NCBI RefSeq assembly: GCF_014467015.1
Contig: NZ_CP058559.1
Coordinates: 620,001-684,000, forward strand
Direction: 5' to 3'
Length of the DNA: 64,000 nt
DNA from: Alkalicella caledoniensis
GTDB taxonomy: Bacteria; Bacillota; Proteinivoracia; Proteinivoracales; Proteinivoracaceae
In this document: in pieces, positions 43,545-52,001 of the stretch
Layout of the letters: every line of letters starts with the position of its first letter
How positions within the stretch are numbered: position 1 is the first letter of the stretch
Made by a program: the position numbers and the translations under genes
The notes under the pieces: generated by a model
What the model was told of the DNA's origin: nothing
Seen by the model: only the letters and a program-made list of their open reading frames with translations
The model's database searches: none

Positions 43545-44921
43545 TTATACCACTCCTTTTTTCTTTTTTTGACATGTTTCTAATAACATTTTTAGAAAAT
43601 CTAAATTGCTATAAAAGTGAATGTGTGGATAACCTGCTAGGGTTTTCTTCTTTACAAGCCCACATTCCCACATTTTCACCTGTTCCCCTTTGTTATTTGT
43701 TTTCTTACAGTGGTAAAAGTAACTGGGAATACTATGACTTTCTATACTAGAACGATGAAATTCATGTCCTTTTATAGATACACCTGTTTTTGTAGTTACC
43801 TCAGTATATCCAAAACGTTGTAGGGTTTTATTCATCTTTGTTTTTATTGGGAAGAAGTCAACCATATCATTAAAGTTTCCACTTAAATCTTCTATACCTT
43901 TGGATAGATAAATTAGACCGCCACATTCTGCATATGTTGGCATTCCTGCTTCAAGTTCATTTTTCAGGGAGTCTCTAAACTCTTTATTTTCCTTAAGTTC
44001 CTTTGCAAAAACCTCTGGGAATCCCCCTCCAAGATAGATACCATCTAACCCTTTAGGAACATTTTTATCCCTTAGAGGGCTAAAGTAAACTAAGTTGACT
44101 CCCAGCTTCCTTAATAGTTCCAAATTGTCTTCATAGTAAAAGCTGAAAGCCTTATCCTTAGCAACACCTATTGTTAGGTTATCACCATAGGTTTGTAGTT
44201 GATCACTGACAATTTTAATACTATCATCAAGTTTGCCACCTGCTTTTGAGATATCTAGCAAAAGATCTAAGTCTATATATTTTTCTATTTCAACTGCCAG
44301 CTGATTTACTTTTTCCCTTAGGCTTGGAATCTCTTCTGGAGGTATAAGACCTAAGTGTCTGCTTTTAAGGGTAATATTAAGGGACGATGGTAAAAATCCT
44401 ATGCATGGGATTTTTACATCCCTCTCTATGACTTCCTTTATCATTTCATAATGGGCTTTTCCAGCCACCTTGTTTACAATGATACCTTTTATATCAACAT
44501 CTCTATCATAGTGTTTAAACCCCAACACAATAGCTGCAGCACTTGTTGACATGGCACTGGCATCTATCACTAGTATCACAGGTGTTTTTAAAATCTTAGA
44601 TATGTGTGCTGTGCTTCCCTGGTCCTTTATGCTTCCGAATCCATCATATAGACCCATAACACCTTCAATAATTCCCATATCTTTGTTTTTGATTCCATTT
44701 AGAAAGAGGAATTTCACAGTTTCAGAAGTAAGCATCCAGCTATCTAAGTTCTTCGACGGTACATTTGTAACAAAGGAATGAAAACCAGGGTCAATGTAGT
44801 CTGGACCCACTTTAAAAGGAGCGATTCTTACCCCTCTTTTAGTTAAGGCTGCCATTATCCCAAGGCTGATTGTGGTTTTTCCAACACCACTTGAAGTGCC
44901 TGCTATTATTACCCTATCCAT
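43545..44921 (-). CDS. cbiA: Cobyrinic acid a,c-diamide synthase CbiA/CobB
   Basis: A 458-residue glutamine-dependent amidotransferase. The ATP part shows IIAGTSSGVGKTTISLGIMA at residue 4 and FKVGPDYIDPGFHS near 38, then EGVMGLYDGFGS near 85. The class-I-like amidotransferase domain has YLGGGFPEVFAKEL near 297 and the nucleophile in PTYAECGGLIYLSKGI near 330. It is the first gene after the B12 riboswitch and its hairpin, so its expression is directly under riboswitch control. No corrin-ring-building genes are in the window. Confidence 0.94.
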   Translation of the reverse strand: MDRVIIAGTSSGVGKTTISLGIMAALTKRGVRIAPFKVGPDYIDPGFHSFVTNVPSKNLDSWMLTSETVKFLFLNGIKNKDMGIIEGVMGLYDGFGSIKDQGSTAHISKILKTPVILVIDASAMSTSAAAIVLGFKHYDRDVDIKGIIVNKVAGKAHYEMIKEVIERDVKIPCIGFLPSSLNITLKSRHLGLIPPEEIPSLREKVNQLAVEIEKYIDLDLLLDISKAGGKLDDSIKIVSDQLQTYGDNLTIGVAKDKAFSFYYEDNLELLRKLGVNLVYFSPLRDKNVPKGLDGIYLGGGFPEVFAKELKENKEFRDSLKNELEAGMPTYAECGGLIYLSKGIEDLSGNFNDMVDFFPIKTKMNKTLQRFGYTEVTTKTGVSIKGHEFHRSSIESHSIPSYFYHCKKTNNKGEQVKMWECGLVKKKTLAGYPHIHFYSNLDFLKMLLETCQKKKKGVV

Positions 44922-44970
44922 TTTTAACCTCCTTTTTTTGTTCTTTTCACAGGATTTAGTTCAAAAAAAT

Positions 44971-44998
44971 AAAAACACATAGTGGACTATGTGTTTTT
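44971..44998 (-). terminator. Riboswitch-controlled terminator ahead of cbiA
   Basis: AAAAACACATAG (44971-44982) pairs with CTATGTGTTTTT (44987-44998) around a 4-nt loop. On the minus strand TTTTTATTTTTTTG follows. It lies between the riboswitch aptamer and cbiA, the usual expression platform for transcriptional control. Confidence 0.85.
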
Positions 44999-45049
44999 TT
45001 GTATTAAAAAAACTCACTCACTTCCCACCGAAGCTATGATAACTCTATT

Positions 45050-45212
45050 TTAAGGCAGGTCTCCTGACTTACAGATCAACTTACTTTCTTCCCCTTCCCG
45101 AAAAACCAGTGGTTATGGAAGATTTCATCCCTGAATACAGTAGCGGGGGCTGTAGAGGGTTCTAACCTCTTTCCCTTTTAAGCTTTACTTTGTAGTAAAA
45201 GCACCCTAAAAT
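45050..45212 (-). promoter_or_regulatory. Cobalamin riboswitch
   Basis: On the minus strand the aptamer runs from AGGGTGCTTTTACTACAAAG through AAAAGGGAA, the conserved CTCTACAGCCCCCGCTACTG, a GAAGGGGAAG element and ends AAGTCAGGAGACCTGCCTTA. These are the conserved B12-box elements. It precedes cbiA and, with the downstream hairpin, should switch off the whole cobalamin operon when adenosylcobalamin is plentiful. Confidence 0.95.
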
Positions 45213-45328
45213 CATATTAAATTTTTAGTTTGTTCCACTCGATTATATATTATACATTTTTCTTTGTCAACTGATAATTCGCAAAATTCCCCATAGATTA
45301 TTAACATAACCAGTAGACTTCAAATACA

Positions 45329-45350
45329 AAAGAACCCTTACGGGTTCTTT
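45329..45350 (-). terminator. Terminator of the oligoendopeptidase gene
   Basis: AAAGAACCC (45329-45337) pairs perfectly with GGGTTCTTT (45342-45350) around TTAC. On the minus strand TTGTATTTG follows. It begins 2 bp past the pepF stop codon. Confidence 0.85.
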
Positions 45351-45351
45351 G

Positions 45352-47124
45352 TTATTTACTAAGCTTTATAAACTCTTCAATATCCTCTTCAATAAGCTTC
45401 AGGGAACTTCTCCAAAAGTCTGGAGTTGTTACGTCAATGCCTATTGTTGCAGCTACTTCTTTGATGGTCATTTTTCCTGTTACTGAAAGCAGTTGATCAT
45501 ATAGTCCAACAAATTCTTCCCCGCGCTTCAGATACTCAGCATATAAGCCTTTTGCAAACAGTAATCCGAATGCATATGGGAAGTTGTAGAAATTTCTACC
45601 GGCAGAGTAATAATGTGGCTTGTTCAACCACATGTATGGATGTAATTGATCATGGTCTAATCCACTGCCATAGGCTTGTTTTTGAGCTTCTAGCATAATC
45701 TCCTTTAGCTCATTTACAGAAAGGGAATGGTCTTCCCTTATTTTAAATAACTCTGTTTCGAACAAGTATCTACTTAAGATATCCACAATAACCTGCCCTG
45801 CTGAGGAAATTTGATCTTCTAAAATAGTAAGTTTCTCTACGTCATTAGCCTGTTTTAGGGCTGCATTCATTACAATTGCTTCATTAAAAATTGAAGCAGT
45901 CTCAGCTAATGGCATGGGATAACTGGTGTTTAGTATGCTTTCATCATTTAGACAGTATCCATGGTACGCATGGCCTAATTCGTGGGCCAAGGTGGTTACA
46001 CTACCAAGACTACCGGAATAGTTAGTAAGAATTCTACTTTCCTTGATAGTCTGTAGATTACTGCAGAAAGCACCACCCCTCTTACCATCTCTTATCTCAG
46101 CATCTATCCATTGTTTTTCGAATACTTCATCAGTGAAGTCAGCTAATCTATCACTGAAAGTCTTAAATTGTTTAACTATAAAGGCCCTTGCTTCATCATA
46201 GCTATACTCCATGTTTACTTCACCCACTGGGGCAAATAACTCATAAAATGGCAATCCATTATTATGTCCTAGCATTTCACCTTTTCTGCGGAAATATTTA
46301 TGGAAGCTTGGTAAGCTCTCTTTCATGGCCGTTAGCATAGCATCTAGTGTGTCTTGATCCATACGGGAATCAATAAGGGTTTTTTCCAGTGGAGATTTAA
46401 AACCTCTAACTTTTGCAACGGTTATGACTTCACCTTTGATACCGTTAAGTGCCGCTGCAGATGCTTCTTCTATTTTTTTGTAGGAAGCAATTTCAGCATC
46501 AAAAGCTGTTTTTCTGACTTCAGGGTCTTTGCTATGGGCCATGTTTCTTACTACAGGTAAAGGCAGACTCTTTTTTTCACCATTTACGTTGATATCAACC
46601 AATAAAGTTGAAGATACCTTGTCTTGTAATTTTGACCAGGCTTGTGAGCCAGTGGCAGTCATTTTTGCAAGTAGCACTTCTTCTTTTTCACTTAATAAAT
46701 ATTTGTTACCTTGAGCTATCTCTTCTAAGTAGAATTTATGTTCCTTAAGTACTTCAGAGCCCTCTATGATTTCAGCTAATTTTTCTAGTCCCCCCAGCCA
46801 CTTTTCAAATTGAACTTGTGCAGCTTTAAGCTCTGTTGATTTAACTTGAAGTTTCTCTAGATAGCCAAGTGCTGTCTCGTCCCTTGCATCTGTACTAGAA
46901 GATAAAGAACTAAAGGCGAATAACCTAGAAAATAATTTTCTGTACTGTGTATTGAGCACAATTATTTCTTCTAGTTTTTCTGTGGCATTTTCGTTGTTGA
47001 CTAACTTCTCAGCAGTCCATTGTTTAATTTTTGTTGTCTCATCATCAAGTCTAGCAAAATCATTGGCAAATTCTTGTGATTCAAAGCCTGGATAAAGAGA
47101 ATCTAAACTCCAACGCATGTTCAT
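45352..47124 (-). CDS. pepF: Oligoendopeptidase F, M3 family
   Basis: A 590-residue cytosolic metallopeptidase that degrades short peptides. The zinc motif HELGH is in TTLAHELGHAYHGYCLNDES near residue 385, with the third ligand Glu in PLAETASIFNEAI near 412. The N-terminal helical region (RWSLDSLYPGFESQEF) and the C-terminal FYNFPYAFGLLFAKGLY are typical of the PepF/M3B group. The start follows AAGGGGG with a 10-base spacer. It is a single gene with its own terminator. Confidence 0.94.
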   Translation of the reverse strand: MNMRWSLDSLYPGFESQEFANDFARLDDETTKIKQWTAEKLVNNENATEKLEEIIVLNTQYRKLFSRLFAFSSLSSSTDARDETALGYLEKLQVKSTELKAAQVQFEKWLGGLEKLAEIIEGSEVLKEHKFYLEEIAQGNKYLLSEKEEVLLAKMTATGSQAWSKLQDKVSSTLLVDINVNGEKKSLPLPVVRNMAHSKDPEVRKTAFDAEIASYKKIEEASAAALNGIKGEVITVAKVRGFKSPLEKTLIDSRMDQDTLDAMLTAMKESLPSFHKYFRRKGEMLGHNNGLPFYELFAPVGEVNMEYSYDEARAFIVKQFKTFSDRLADFTDEVFEKQWIDAEIRDGKRGGAFCSNLQTIKESRILTNYSGSLGSVTTLAHELGHAYHGYCLNDESILNTSYPMPLAETASIFNEAIVMNAALKQANDVEKLTILEDQISSAGQVIVDILSRYLFETELFKIREDHSLSVNELKEIMLEAQKQAYGSGLDHDQLHPYMWLNKPHYYSAGRNFYNFPYAFGLLFAKGLYAEYLKRGEEFVGLYDQLLSVTGKMTIKEVAATIGIDVTTPDFWRSSLKLIEEDIEEFIKLSK

Positions 47125-47188
47125 AGTACTAAAACCCCCTTAAATTTTCTACTCTAATAATAATTCGATACCAGAGATATTTATTCCT

Positions 47189-47821
47189 TTATTTCACAAG
47201 ATTTTTTTTAAGTTCCTGTGCAGCCTTTTTCACATCATTAGCTGACAATATAGCGGAAACCACTGCTACACCATCGATTCCCGTGCCCTCTAGCTTTTCA
47301 ATGTTTTCAAGATTTATTCCACCTATCCCTACAACGGGGATGTTCACACTCCTTTTTATCTCTTTTAGCAAATCAAGGGATACACTAACTGTATCTTCTT
47401 TTGTACTTGTTGGGAACATGGCCCCTACTCCTAGATAACTGGCTCCTTGCTTCTCAGCTAGCTTTGCTTCCTTTATCGTTCGTGCGGATATGCCGATGAT
47501 TTTCTCATCTCCTAAAATTTTTCTTGCTTCAGCCATAGGGATATCCTTTTGTCCTAGGTGAACACCTGCGGCACCAACAGTTAAAGCTATGTCAATTCTG
47601 TCATTTATGATTAGAGGAATATCATGTCTATCTGTAAGTTCTTTAACTTTAATGGCCATGTTGTAAAATTCCAAGGAAGACATATCTTTCTCCCTTAATT
47701 GAACCATACCAACTCCCCCTGCGATGGCTTCCTCTAGGGATGCTAGAAGGTCTTTGCCTTTAAGGGCGTTTCTATCTGTTACTAGGTACACTGAGAAATC
47801 GATTTTATTATTCATTCTCAA
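47189..47821 (-). CDS. thiE: Thiamine-phosphate synthase ThiE
   Basis: A 210-residue TIM-barrel enzyme joining HMP-PP and HET-P to thiamine phosphate. Visible signatures are VYLVTDRNALKG near residue 11, MVQLREKDMSSLEFY near 40, LIINDRIDIALTVGAAGVHL near 75, GVGAMFPTSTKEDT near 130 and VVGIGGINLENI near 162. It is the last gene of the thiW-thiD-thiM-thiE operon and overlaps thiM by 14 bp. Confidence 0.95.
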   Translation of the reverse strand: MRMNNKIDFSVYLVTDRNALKGKDLLASLEEAIAGGVGMVQLREKDMSSLEFYNMAIKVKELTDRHDIPLIINDRIDIALTVGAAGVHLGQKDIPMAEARKILGDEKIIGISARTIKEAKLAEKQGASYLGVGAMFPTSTKEDTVSVSLDLLKEIKRSVNIPVVGIGGINLENIEKLEGTGIDGVAVVSAILSANDVKKAAQELKKNLVK

Positions 47822-48626
47822 TCTTAGCCACCTTTCTTAATACATTTTCATCTATCTTAGATACCACATCGAAAATCTTTACTTTAAATGATCCCATTCC
47901 ATCTTCTTGAGCAATATCATGGCAGATGTCTCCAGCCACTCCCATAATTAAAACCCCCAGGGCAGCTGCTTCTATATATTTACTAGTCACAGTTGCAAAT
48001 GTCCCAATCATGGAGCCTATCATACACCCTGTACCTGTTAATTGTGCTAAGTACTTACTACCATTGGTTATGGTGATAGTTTTTTCTCCAAATGTTATGT
48101 AATCAGTGGGGCCTGTTAGCGCAATAACCGTATCTAATTTCATTGATAACTCCCTTAAACTTAAAGGAGTTATCATATCTCCAAGGCCTACATCTACCCC
48201 CTTTGATTCTCCACTTAGACCAGCGATAATGCTAATTTCAGATGCGTTACCCTTTATAACTGCCAGCTTATATTCACCAATTATCTTCCTTAAAATCCCT
48301 AACCTAAAGCTAGAGACCCCAATACCTACGGGGTCTAAGACTACAGGTATGTTGTTTGCATTGGCGATTTCACAAGCCTTTAGAATAGTCTCTGCTTTTT
48401 GTTCGTTTATTGTCCCTAAATTCACAACGAGGGCGTCTGCTCTAGGGAGAATATCATTTATCTCACCTATATAATCAGCCATAATGGGTGAAGCCCCTAA
48501 TGCTAAGACAATATTGGCACAGTCATTCACTGTAACGTAGTTCGTTAAGTGATGAACTAAAGGCTTTTTCTCCTTTACTTTTTGTAACAGGGTATTGAAG
48601 GTATTAAATTGGATGCTGTTACTCAT
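47808..48626 (-). CDS. thiM: Hydroxyethylthiazole kinase ThiM
   Basis: A 272-residue ribokinase-fold enzyme that phosphorylates 4-methyl-5-hydroxyethylthiazole. It contains PLVHHLTNYVTVNDCANIVL near residue 22, SPIMADYIGEI near 46, PVVLDPVGIGVSSFR near 93, VIKGNASEI near 118 and the anion hole/catalytic LTGTGCMIGSMIGTF near 194. It overlaps thiD by 8 bp and thiE by 14 bp, showing a tightly coupled operon. Confidence 0.95.
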   Translation of the reverse strand: MSNSIQFNTFNTLLQKVKEKKPLVHHLTNYVTVNDCANIVLALGASPIMADYIGEINDILPRADALVVNLGTINEQKAETILKACEIANANNIPVVLDPVGIGVSSFRLGILRKIIGEYKLAVIKGNASEISIIAGLSGESKGVDVGLGDMITPLSLRELSMKLDTVIALTGPTDYITFGEKTITITNGSKYLAQLTGTGCMIGSMIGTFATVTSKYIEAAALGVLIMGVAGDICHDIAQEDGMGSFKVKIFDVVSKIDENVLRKVAKIENE

Positions 48627-49425
48627 CTAGCATCCCCGCTCCCTTATATAAATTATAGAAATGATGTGTAGGACCCACACCTTTTCCAATTTGAAGGGCA
48701 TTTTCTATGGCAACTATGATATACTCTTTTGAACCCTTAACAGCATCAATTACACTTAAACCCCTACCAATGTTTGCAGCTATAGCAGAAGATAGTGTGC
48801 ATCCTGTTCCGTGGGTATTTTTGGTGGGTATTTTCTCACCCTTTAGATAGTGGAATTTCTCTCCATCATAAAGAATATCTGTAGCCTCAGTTTCTAAATG
48901 TCCACCTTTAATCAATACATTTTGCGCACCCATGGACTTTATACTTATTGCTGCTTTTTCCATGTCATCAAATTTATCTATCTTAATACCTGTTAGTTCC
49001 TCAGCTTCTGGAATGTTTGGTGTCACCACATACGCAAGGGGAACCAGTTCTTCAATAAGTGCTTTTTTTGCTTCTGGTTCAAGTAAATGATAACCACTTT
49101 TTGAAATCATCACAGGGTCAATTACAACTTTTTTAAATTTATATTTTTTTAGTTTTTCTGCAATTATCTTAATAATCTCTGTTTGAGATACCATCCCTAC
49201 CTTTACTGCATCTACCTCAATATCTGTAAATATTGCATCAATTTGTGCTCCTACCACATCTGGCGAAATATTTTCCACTGCGAATACACCTTGAGTATTT
49301 TGTGCGGTAACTGCAGTTATCACACTCATACCAAAGGTTCCATGGGCGGAAAATGTCTTTAAATCTGCCTGTATTCCAGCCCCTCCACTACTGTCTGAGC
49401 CCGCAATGGTAAGTAAGTTTTTCAT
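48619..49425 (-). CDS. thiD: Hydroxymethylpyrimidine (phosphate) kinase ThiD
   Basis: A 268-residue ribokinase-fold enzyme that phosphorylates HMP and HMP-P. It has the opening [20 protein letters not shown] at residue 4, [17 protein letters not shown] near 31, [16 protein letters not shown] near 95, NIPEAEEL near 137 and the catalytic [19 protein letters not shown] near 205. It lies between the HMP/thiazole S-component gene thiW and thiM. Confidence 0.95.
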   Translation of the reverse strand: MKNLLTIAGSDSSGGAGIQADLKTFSAHGTFGMSVITAVTAQNTQGVFAVENISPDVVGAQIDAIFTDIEVDAVKVGMVSQTEIIKIIAEKLKKYKFKKVVIDPVMISKSGYHLLEPEAKKALIEELVPLAYVVTPNIPEAEELTGIKIDKFDDMEKAAISIKSMGAQNVLIKGGHLETEATDILYDGEKFHYLKGEKIPTKNTHGTGCTLSSAIAANIGRGLSVIDAVKGSKEYIIVAIENALQIGKGVGPTHHFYNLYKGAGMLDE

Positions 49426-49450
49426 TTTACATACCTCCTAAGTACTTATT

Positions 49451-49927
49451 TTACATTCTATTAAAAATATTAGTTTTGATTATAAGATAACCTATGATTG
49501 CACCTACTAAACTACTTGCTAAAAAAGGGATTACAAAAGCAAATGCAGTGGCCCCACTACCCAACATGAACTTTGCAACCGGGAAAGCCAAAATACCACC
49601 GATAATTCCTGTACCAAAAACTTCACCACCCAGAGCAGCTAGTTTATTTTTAGAAACTTTATATAACATCCCAGCGGATAGAGCTCCTATGATACTTCCT
49701 GGGAAAGCAAGTAATGAACCTAATCCTAGTATGTTTCTAAGTATAGATATTATAGACGCATTAAGTACTGCATATAATGGACCTAGCAAGATGGCAGATA
49801 AAATGTTAATGGTGTGTTGAATAGGAAAAGCCCTTGCTACTCCCACAGGAATAGAAATTAGGTGTGCAGTAACCACCCCAATAGCGATAAGTAGTGCCGA
49901 AATAATTAGCTTTTTTGTGTTATTCAC
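49451..49927 (-). CDS. thiW: ECF transporter S component ThiW (thiazole precursor)
   Basis: A 158-residue membrane protein with about five helices and the ThiW opening AHLISIPVGVARAFPIQHTI near residue 21, followed by NILSAILLGPLYAVLNASII. ThiW proteins are predicted thiamine-precursor (hydroxyethylthiazole) S components that use a shared ECF module. It is the first gene after the TPP riboswitch, upstream of thiD and thiM. The presence of ThiM fits thiazole salvage. Confidence 0.92.
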   Translation of the reverse strand: MNNTKKLIISALLIAIGVVTAHLISIPVGVARAFPIQHTINILSAILLGPLYAVLNASIISILRNILGLGSLLAFPGSIIGALSAGMLYKVSKNKLAALGGEVFGTGIIGGILAFPVAKFMLGSGATAFAFVIPFLASSLVGAIIGYLIIKTNIFNRM

Positions 49928-49982
49928 TTAATCCTTCCTCCCTATGTAGCTGTTGCTACTTATTATATTTTTATAAACAAAA

Positions 49983-50010
49983 AAGCATGATCCATAAAGG
50001 GATTCATGCT
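49983..50010 (-). terminator. TPP-riboswitch terminator hairpin
   Basis: AAGCATGATCC and GGGATTCATGCT pair with one mismatch to form a stem. On the minus strand TTTTTTGTTTATAAAAA follows. It lies between the TPP aptamer and thiW and is the likely expression platform. Confidence 0.75.
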
Positions 50011-50042
50011 CTTAGTATTGTTACAATTGTTATTGTACATAC

Positions 50043-50142
50043 CTTCGGCCTGAACTTCCCTACGCTGGAATTACCCAGATCAGGTTCAAGGTCAAGGACA
50101 TTATAGGGTCCTTTTCTCAGCCGGCCTCACCCAGCTCCCTTA
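50043..50142 (-). promoter_or_regulatory. TPP (thiamine pyrophosphate) riboswitch
   Basis: On the minus strand it reads GGGAGCTGGGTGAGGCCGGC then CTGAGAAAAGGACCC, and later TTGAACCTGATCTGGGTAAT then TCCAGCGTAGGGAAGTTC, matching the conserved THI-box elements (CTGAGA, ACCTGATCTGG, GCGTAGGGAA). It controls the thiW-thiD-thiM-thiE operon. Confidence 0.95.
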
Positions 50143-50250
50143 GATCAGCTATTATTTGCTTATATATCTATATTAGCATAAAAGGGTTTAAAATAGAACT
50201 TATAAATTATAATTTTGCGTCGCTATTATCTTCTAGGACCTTCAAAACTA

Positions 50251-50700
50251 AACCCTTTGCCACAGATCTATATGATCTATATGATCTTAAGGGCAAGGAC
50301 GAAATTCAACTTCATAGCCACGGATTTTCACTGATTTTCATGGATTTAAATAAAAGGAGAAGCTTCTAGAGAATAGCTAATTTATTATATCTAAAGTTTG
50401 CTTTTTATAGTTTGGGCTTTTTAGTGCAAGGTAGTGGTAAAGTCTTTTAATTCTTAGCCACAGATCTACATGATCTACATGATCTCAAAGGCAAGGACGA
50501 AATTCAACTTCATAGCCACGGATTTTCAATGATTTTCAACGGATTTCTAAAGGTAAAAGAGAACTTTCTAATGGCTATAGGCTAGTAACTAAAGACTTTT
50601 CTTAAGCTTGCTTTTTATAGTGTTGAGCTTTTTAGTGAAAAGTAGTGGTTAAGTGCCTTTGATCTTATTTCATTAAATCCTTAGACACAGATCTTCATGA
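50251..50700 (+). repeat. Tandem copies of the dispersed CACAGATCT repeat
   Basis: Unit A (about 50251-50448) and unit B (about 50449-50660) share the start GCCACAGATCTA then ATGATCTAYATGATC, the middle GGCAAGGACGAAATTCAACT TCATAGCCACGGATTTTCA and the end GCTTTTTATAG plus GCTTTTTAGTG. The starts are 198 bp apart and the ends 210 bp apart, so the units differ by small indels. A third, truncated copy (ACACAGATCTTCATGATC) begins near 50685. Confidence 0.78.
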
Positions 50701-50892
50701 TCTAAATTCTAAAACATTGCCACTAATTATCACTAAAAAACTATACAGTAATTTCACTAAATAACTGATTAGGTCATTTAGTGTTGTTAGTGTTAATTCT
50801 TGGCATAGTTCGTAGTGCCATTAGTGGCTTAGTTTTGTAGTATTCTTGGCCTTAAAAAACAATCAAAAAGGAGGAGATTTTCCCCCTCCTTG

Positions 50893-51876
50893 CTACCATT
50901 TATATAGGGCAGCTGCGACTGCGAAACCTACCCCTGATGCTATAAACACTACATTATCACCTTTTTTGATTTTGCCTTCTTTCAATGCCACATCCAGTGC
51001 CATGGGTATACATGCAGACCCTGTATATCCGTATTTATCCATTATACATGTTGTCTTTTCCATGGGCAGACCAAGAATAGGCATTACTTCATCTATAACC
51101 CATTTGTTAATTTGGGTGAAAAATACATGATCAATATCTTTATATTCCAAACCATTTTCAGCCAATAAATCTTTAATCATAGGTGGCCAAAGTTTAATGT
51201 TTCTATCAGGTGGAAGGGGCTGTAAAAACTGAAGCAAATGCTCTTTATTTTCTAGCCTCTGTGGCGTTATAGGGTGTTTAGTTCCACCGGCATAAATACC
51301 TAATAAATCATACTGGGTGCCATCAGCAATTAGCTTTGATCCAACAAAACCACCTTGTTCAGTTGTTTTAGAAATAACAACAGCTCCAGCACCGTCTGCA
51401 AATATGGGAAACACATTTACATCTGTCTTATCTATAAATTTAGTCATGTTGTATACGCCTATAAGTAGGATATGTTCATATCCGCCACTCATCACCATTC
51501 TTGATGCTACATCTAATGCTGAAACAAAGCCAGAACATGATGCATTTAAATCAAAGGTTCCTGCGTTAACTGCCTCTAGCCTTCCTTGTACTACAGAGGA
51601 CGTTGCAGGGCTAATATACTCAGGCGTATCTGTGGCAACTATGACCAAATTTATATCTTCAGGTTTTAGTCCTGCATCAATGATAGCTTTTTCGCCAGCT
51701 TTTTCTGCTAAATCTACACTACTTTCATCATCATTGGTTATATATCTTTGTTTTATCCCCAGCTTACCTTCAAGACTAGGTTTTAGAGGTTGACCTAATA
51801 GCTTTTCCATATGTGCGTTTGTTACCAGATTGTCTGGATGGTATAGGCCTGTACCTGTAATCATTGCATAGAACAT
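50893..51876 (-). CDS. KAS III-like (FabH-fold) condensing enzyme, atypical active site
   Basis: A 327-residue thiolase-fold protein of the FabH type. The nucleophile Cys is retained in FDLNASCSGFVSALDVASRM near residue 112. At the place of the usual PHQAN it reads VFFTQINKWV, so the catalytic His appears to be Thr. At the usual GNTSAAS it reads YGYTGSACIP, so the Asn appears to be Tyr. The C-terminus VFIASGVGFAVAAALYKW is normal. It is the last gene of the transcript headed by the alpha/beta hydrolase. It probably acts on CoA thioesters rather than in fatty acid synthesis, since no ACP or Fab genes are nearby. Confidence 0.83.
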   Translation of the reverse strand: MFYAMITGTGLYHPDNLVTNAHMEKLLGQPLKPSLEGKLGIKQRYITNDDESSVDLAEKAGEKAIIDAGLKPEDINLVIVATDTPEYISPATSSVVQGRLEAVNAGTFDLNASCSGFVSALDVASRMVMSGGYEHILLIGVYNMTKFIDKTDVNVFPIFADGAGAVVISKTTEQGGFVGSKLIADGTQYDLLGIYAGGTKHPITPQRLENKEHLLQFLQPLPPDRNIKLWPPMIKDLLAENGLEYKDIDHVFFTQINKWVIDEVMPILGLPMEKTTCIMDKYGYTGSACIPMALDVALKEGKIKKGDNVVFIASGVGFAVAAALYKW

Positions 51877-51896
51877 ATTTCACACTTCCTTTCTAG

Positions 51897-51985
51897 AGCA
51901 AACCCTTTGCTACAGATCTAGTCTTTTAACCCCTTTAGCCACAGATCTACTTGATCTTCATGATCCTAATGGGCAAGGACTTCTT
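51897..51985 (+). repeat. Copies of the dispersed CACAGATCT repeat
   Basis: AACCCTTTGCTACAGATCTA at 51901 and TTTAGCCACAGATCTACTTG at 51937, the latter followed by ATCTTCATGATCC and GGGCAAGGAC, match the cores at 50251 and 50457. They fill most of the gap between the KAS III-like gene and the CoA-transferase gene. Confidence 0.72.
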
Positions 51986-52001
51986 AGCCAACCATGTCTC
52001 C

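Larger units (their letters stand above)
49928..50892. other. Intergenic region: TPP riboswitch plus repeat array
   Basis: Nearly 1 kb without a gene. The left part holds the thi operon terminator and TPP riboswitch (49983-50142). From 50251 to about 50700 two tandem units and a truncated third unit of the dispersed CACAGATCT repeat are visible. The remainder to 50870 has short AT-rich words such as CACTAA and TTAGTG in both orientations, but no frame or RNA that I can support. Confidence 0.7.

Noticed and set aside
50700-50870. Repeated CACTAA/TTAGTG words considered as a small RNA or CRISPR-like array
   Set aside because: Spacing and sequence are irregular, with no constant repeat-spacer pattern and no cas genes.
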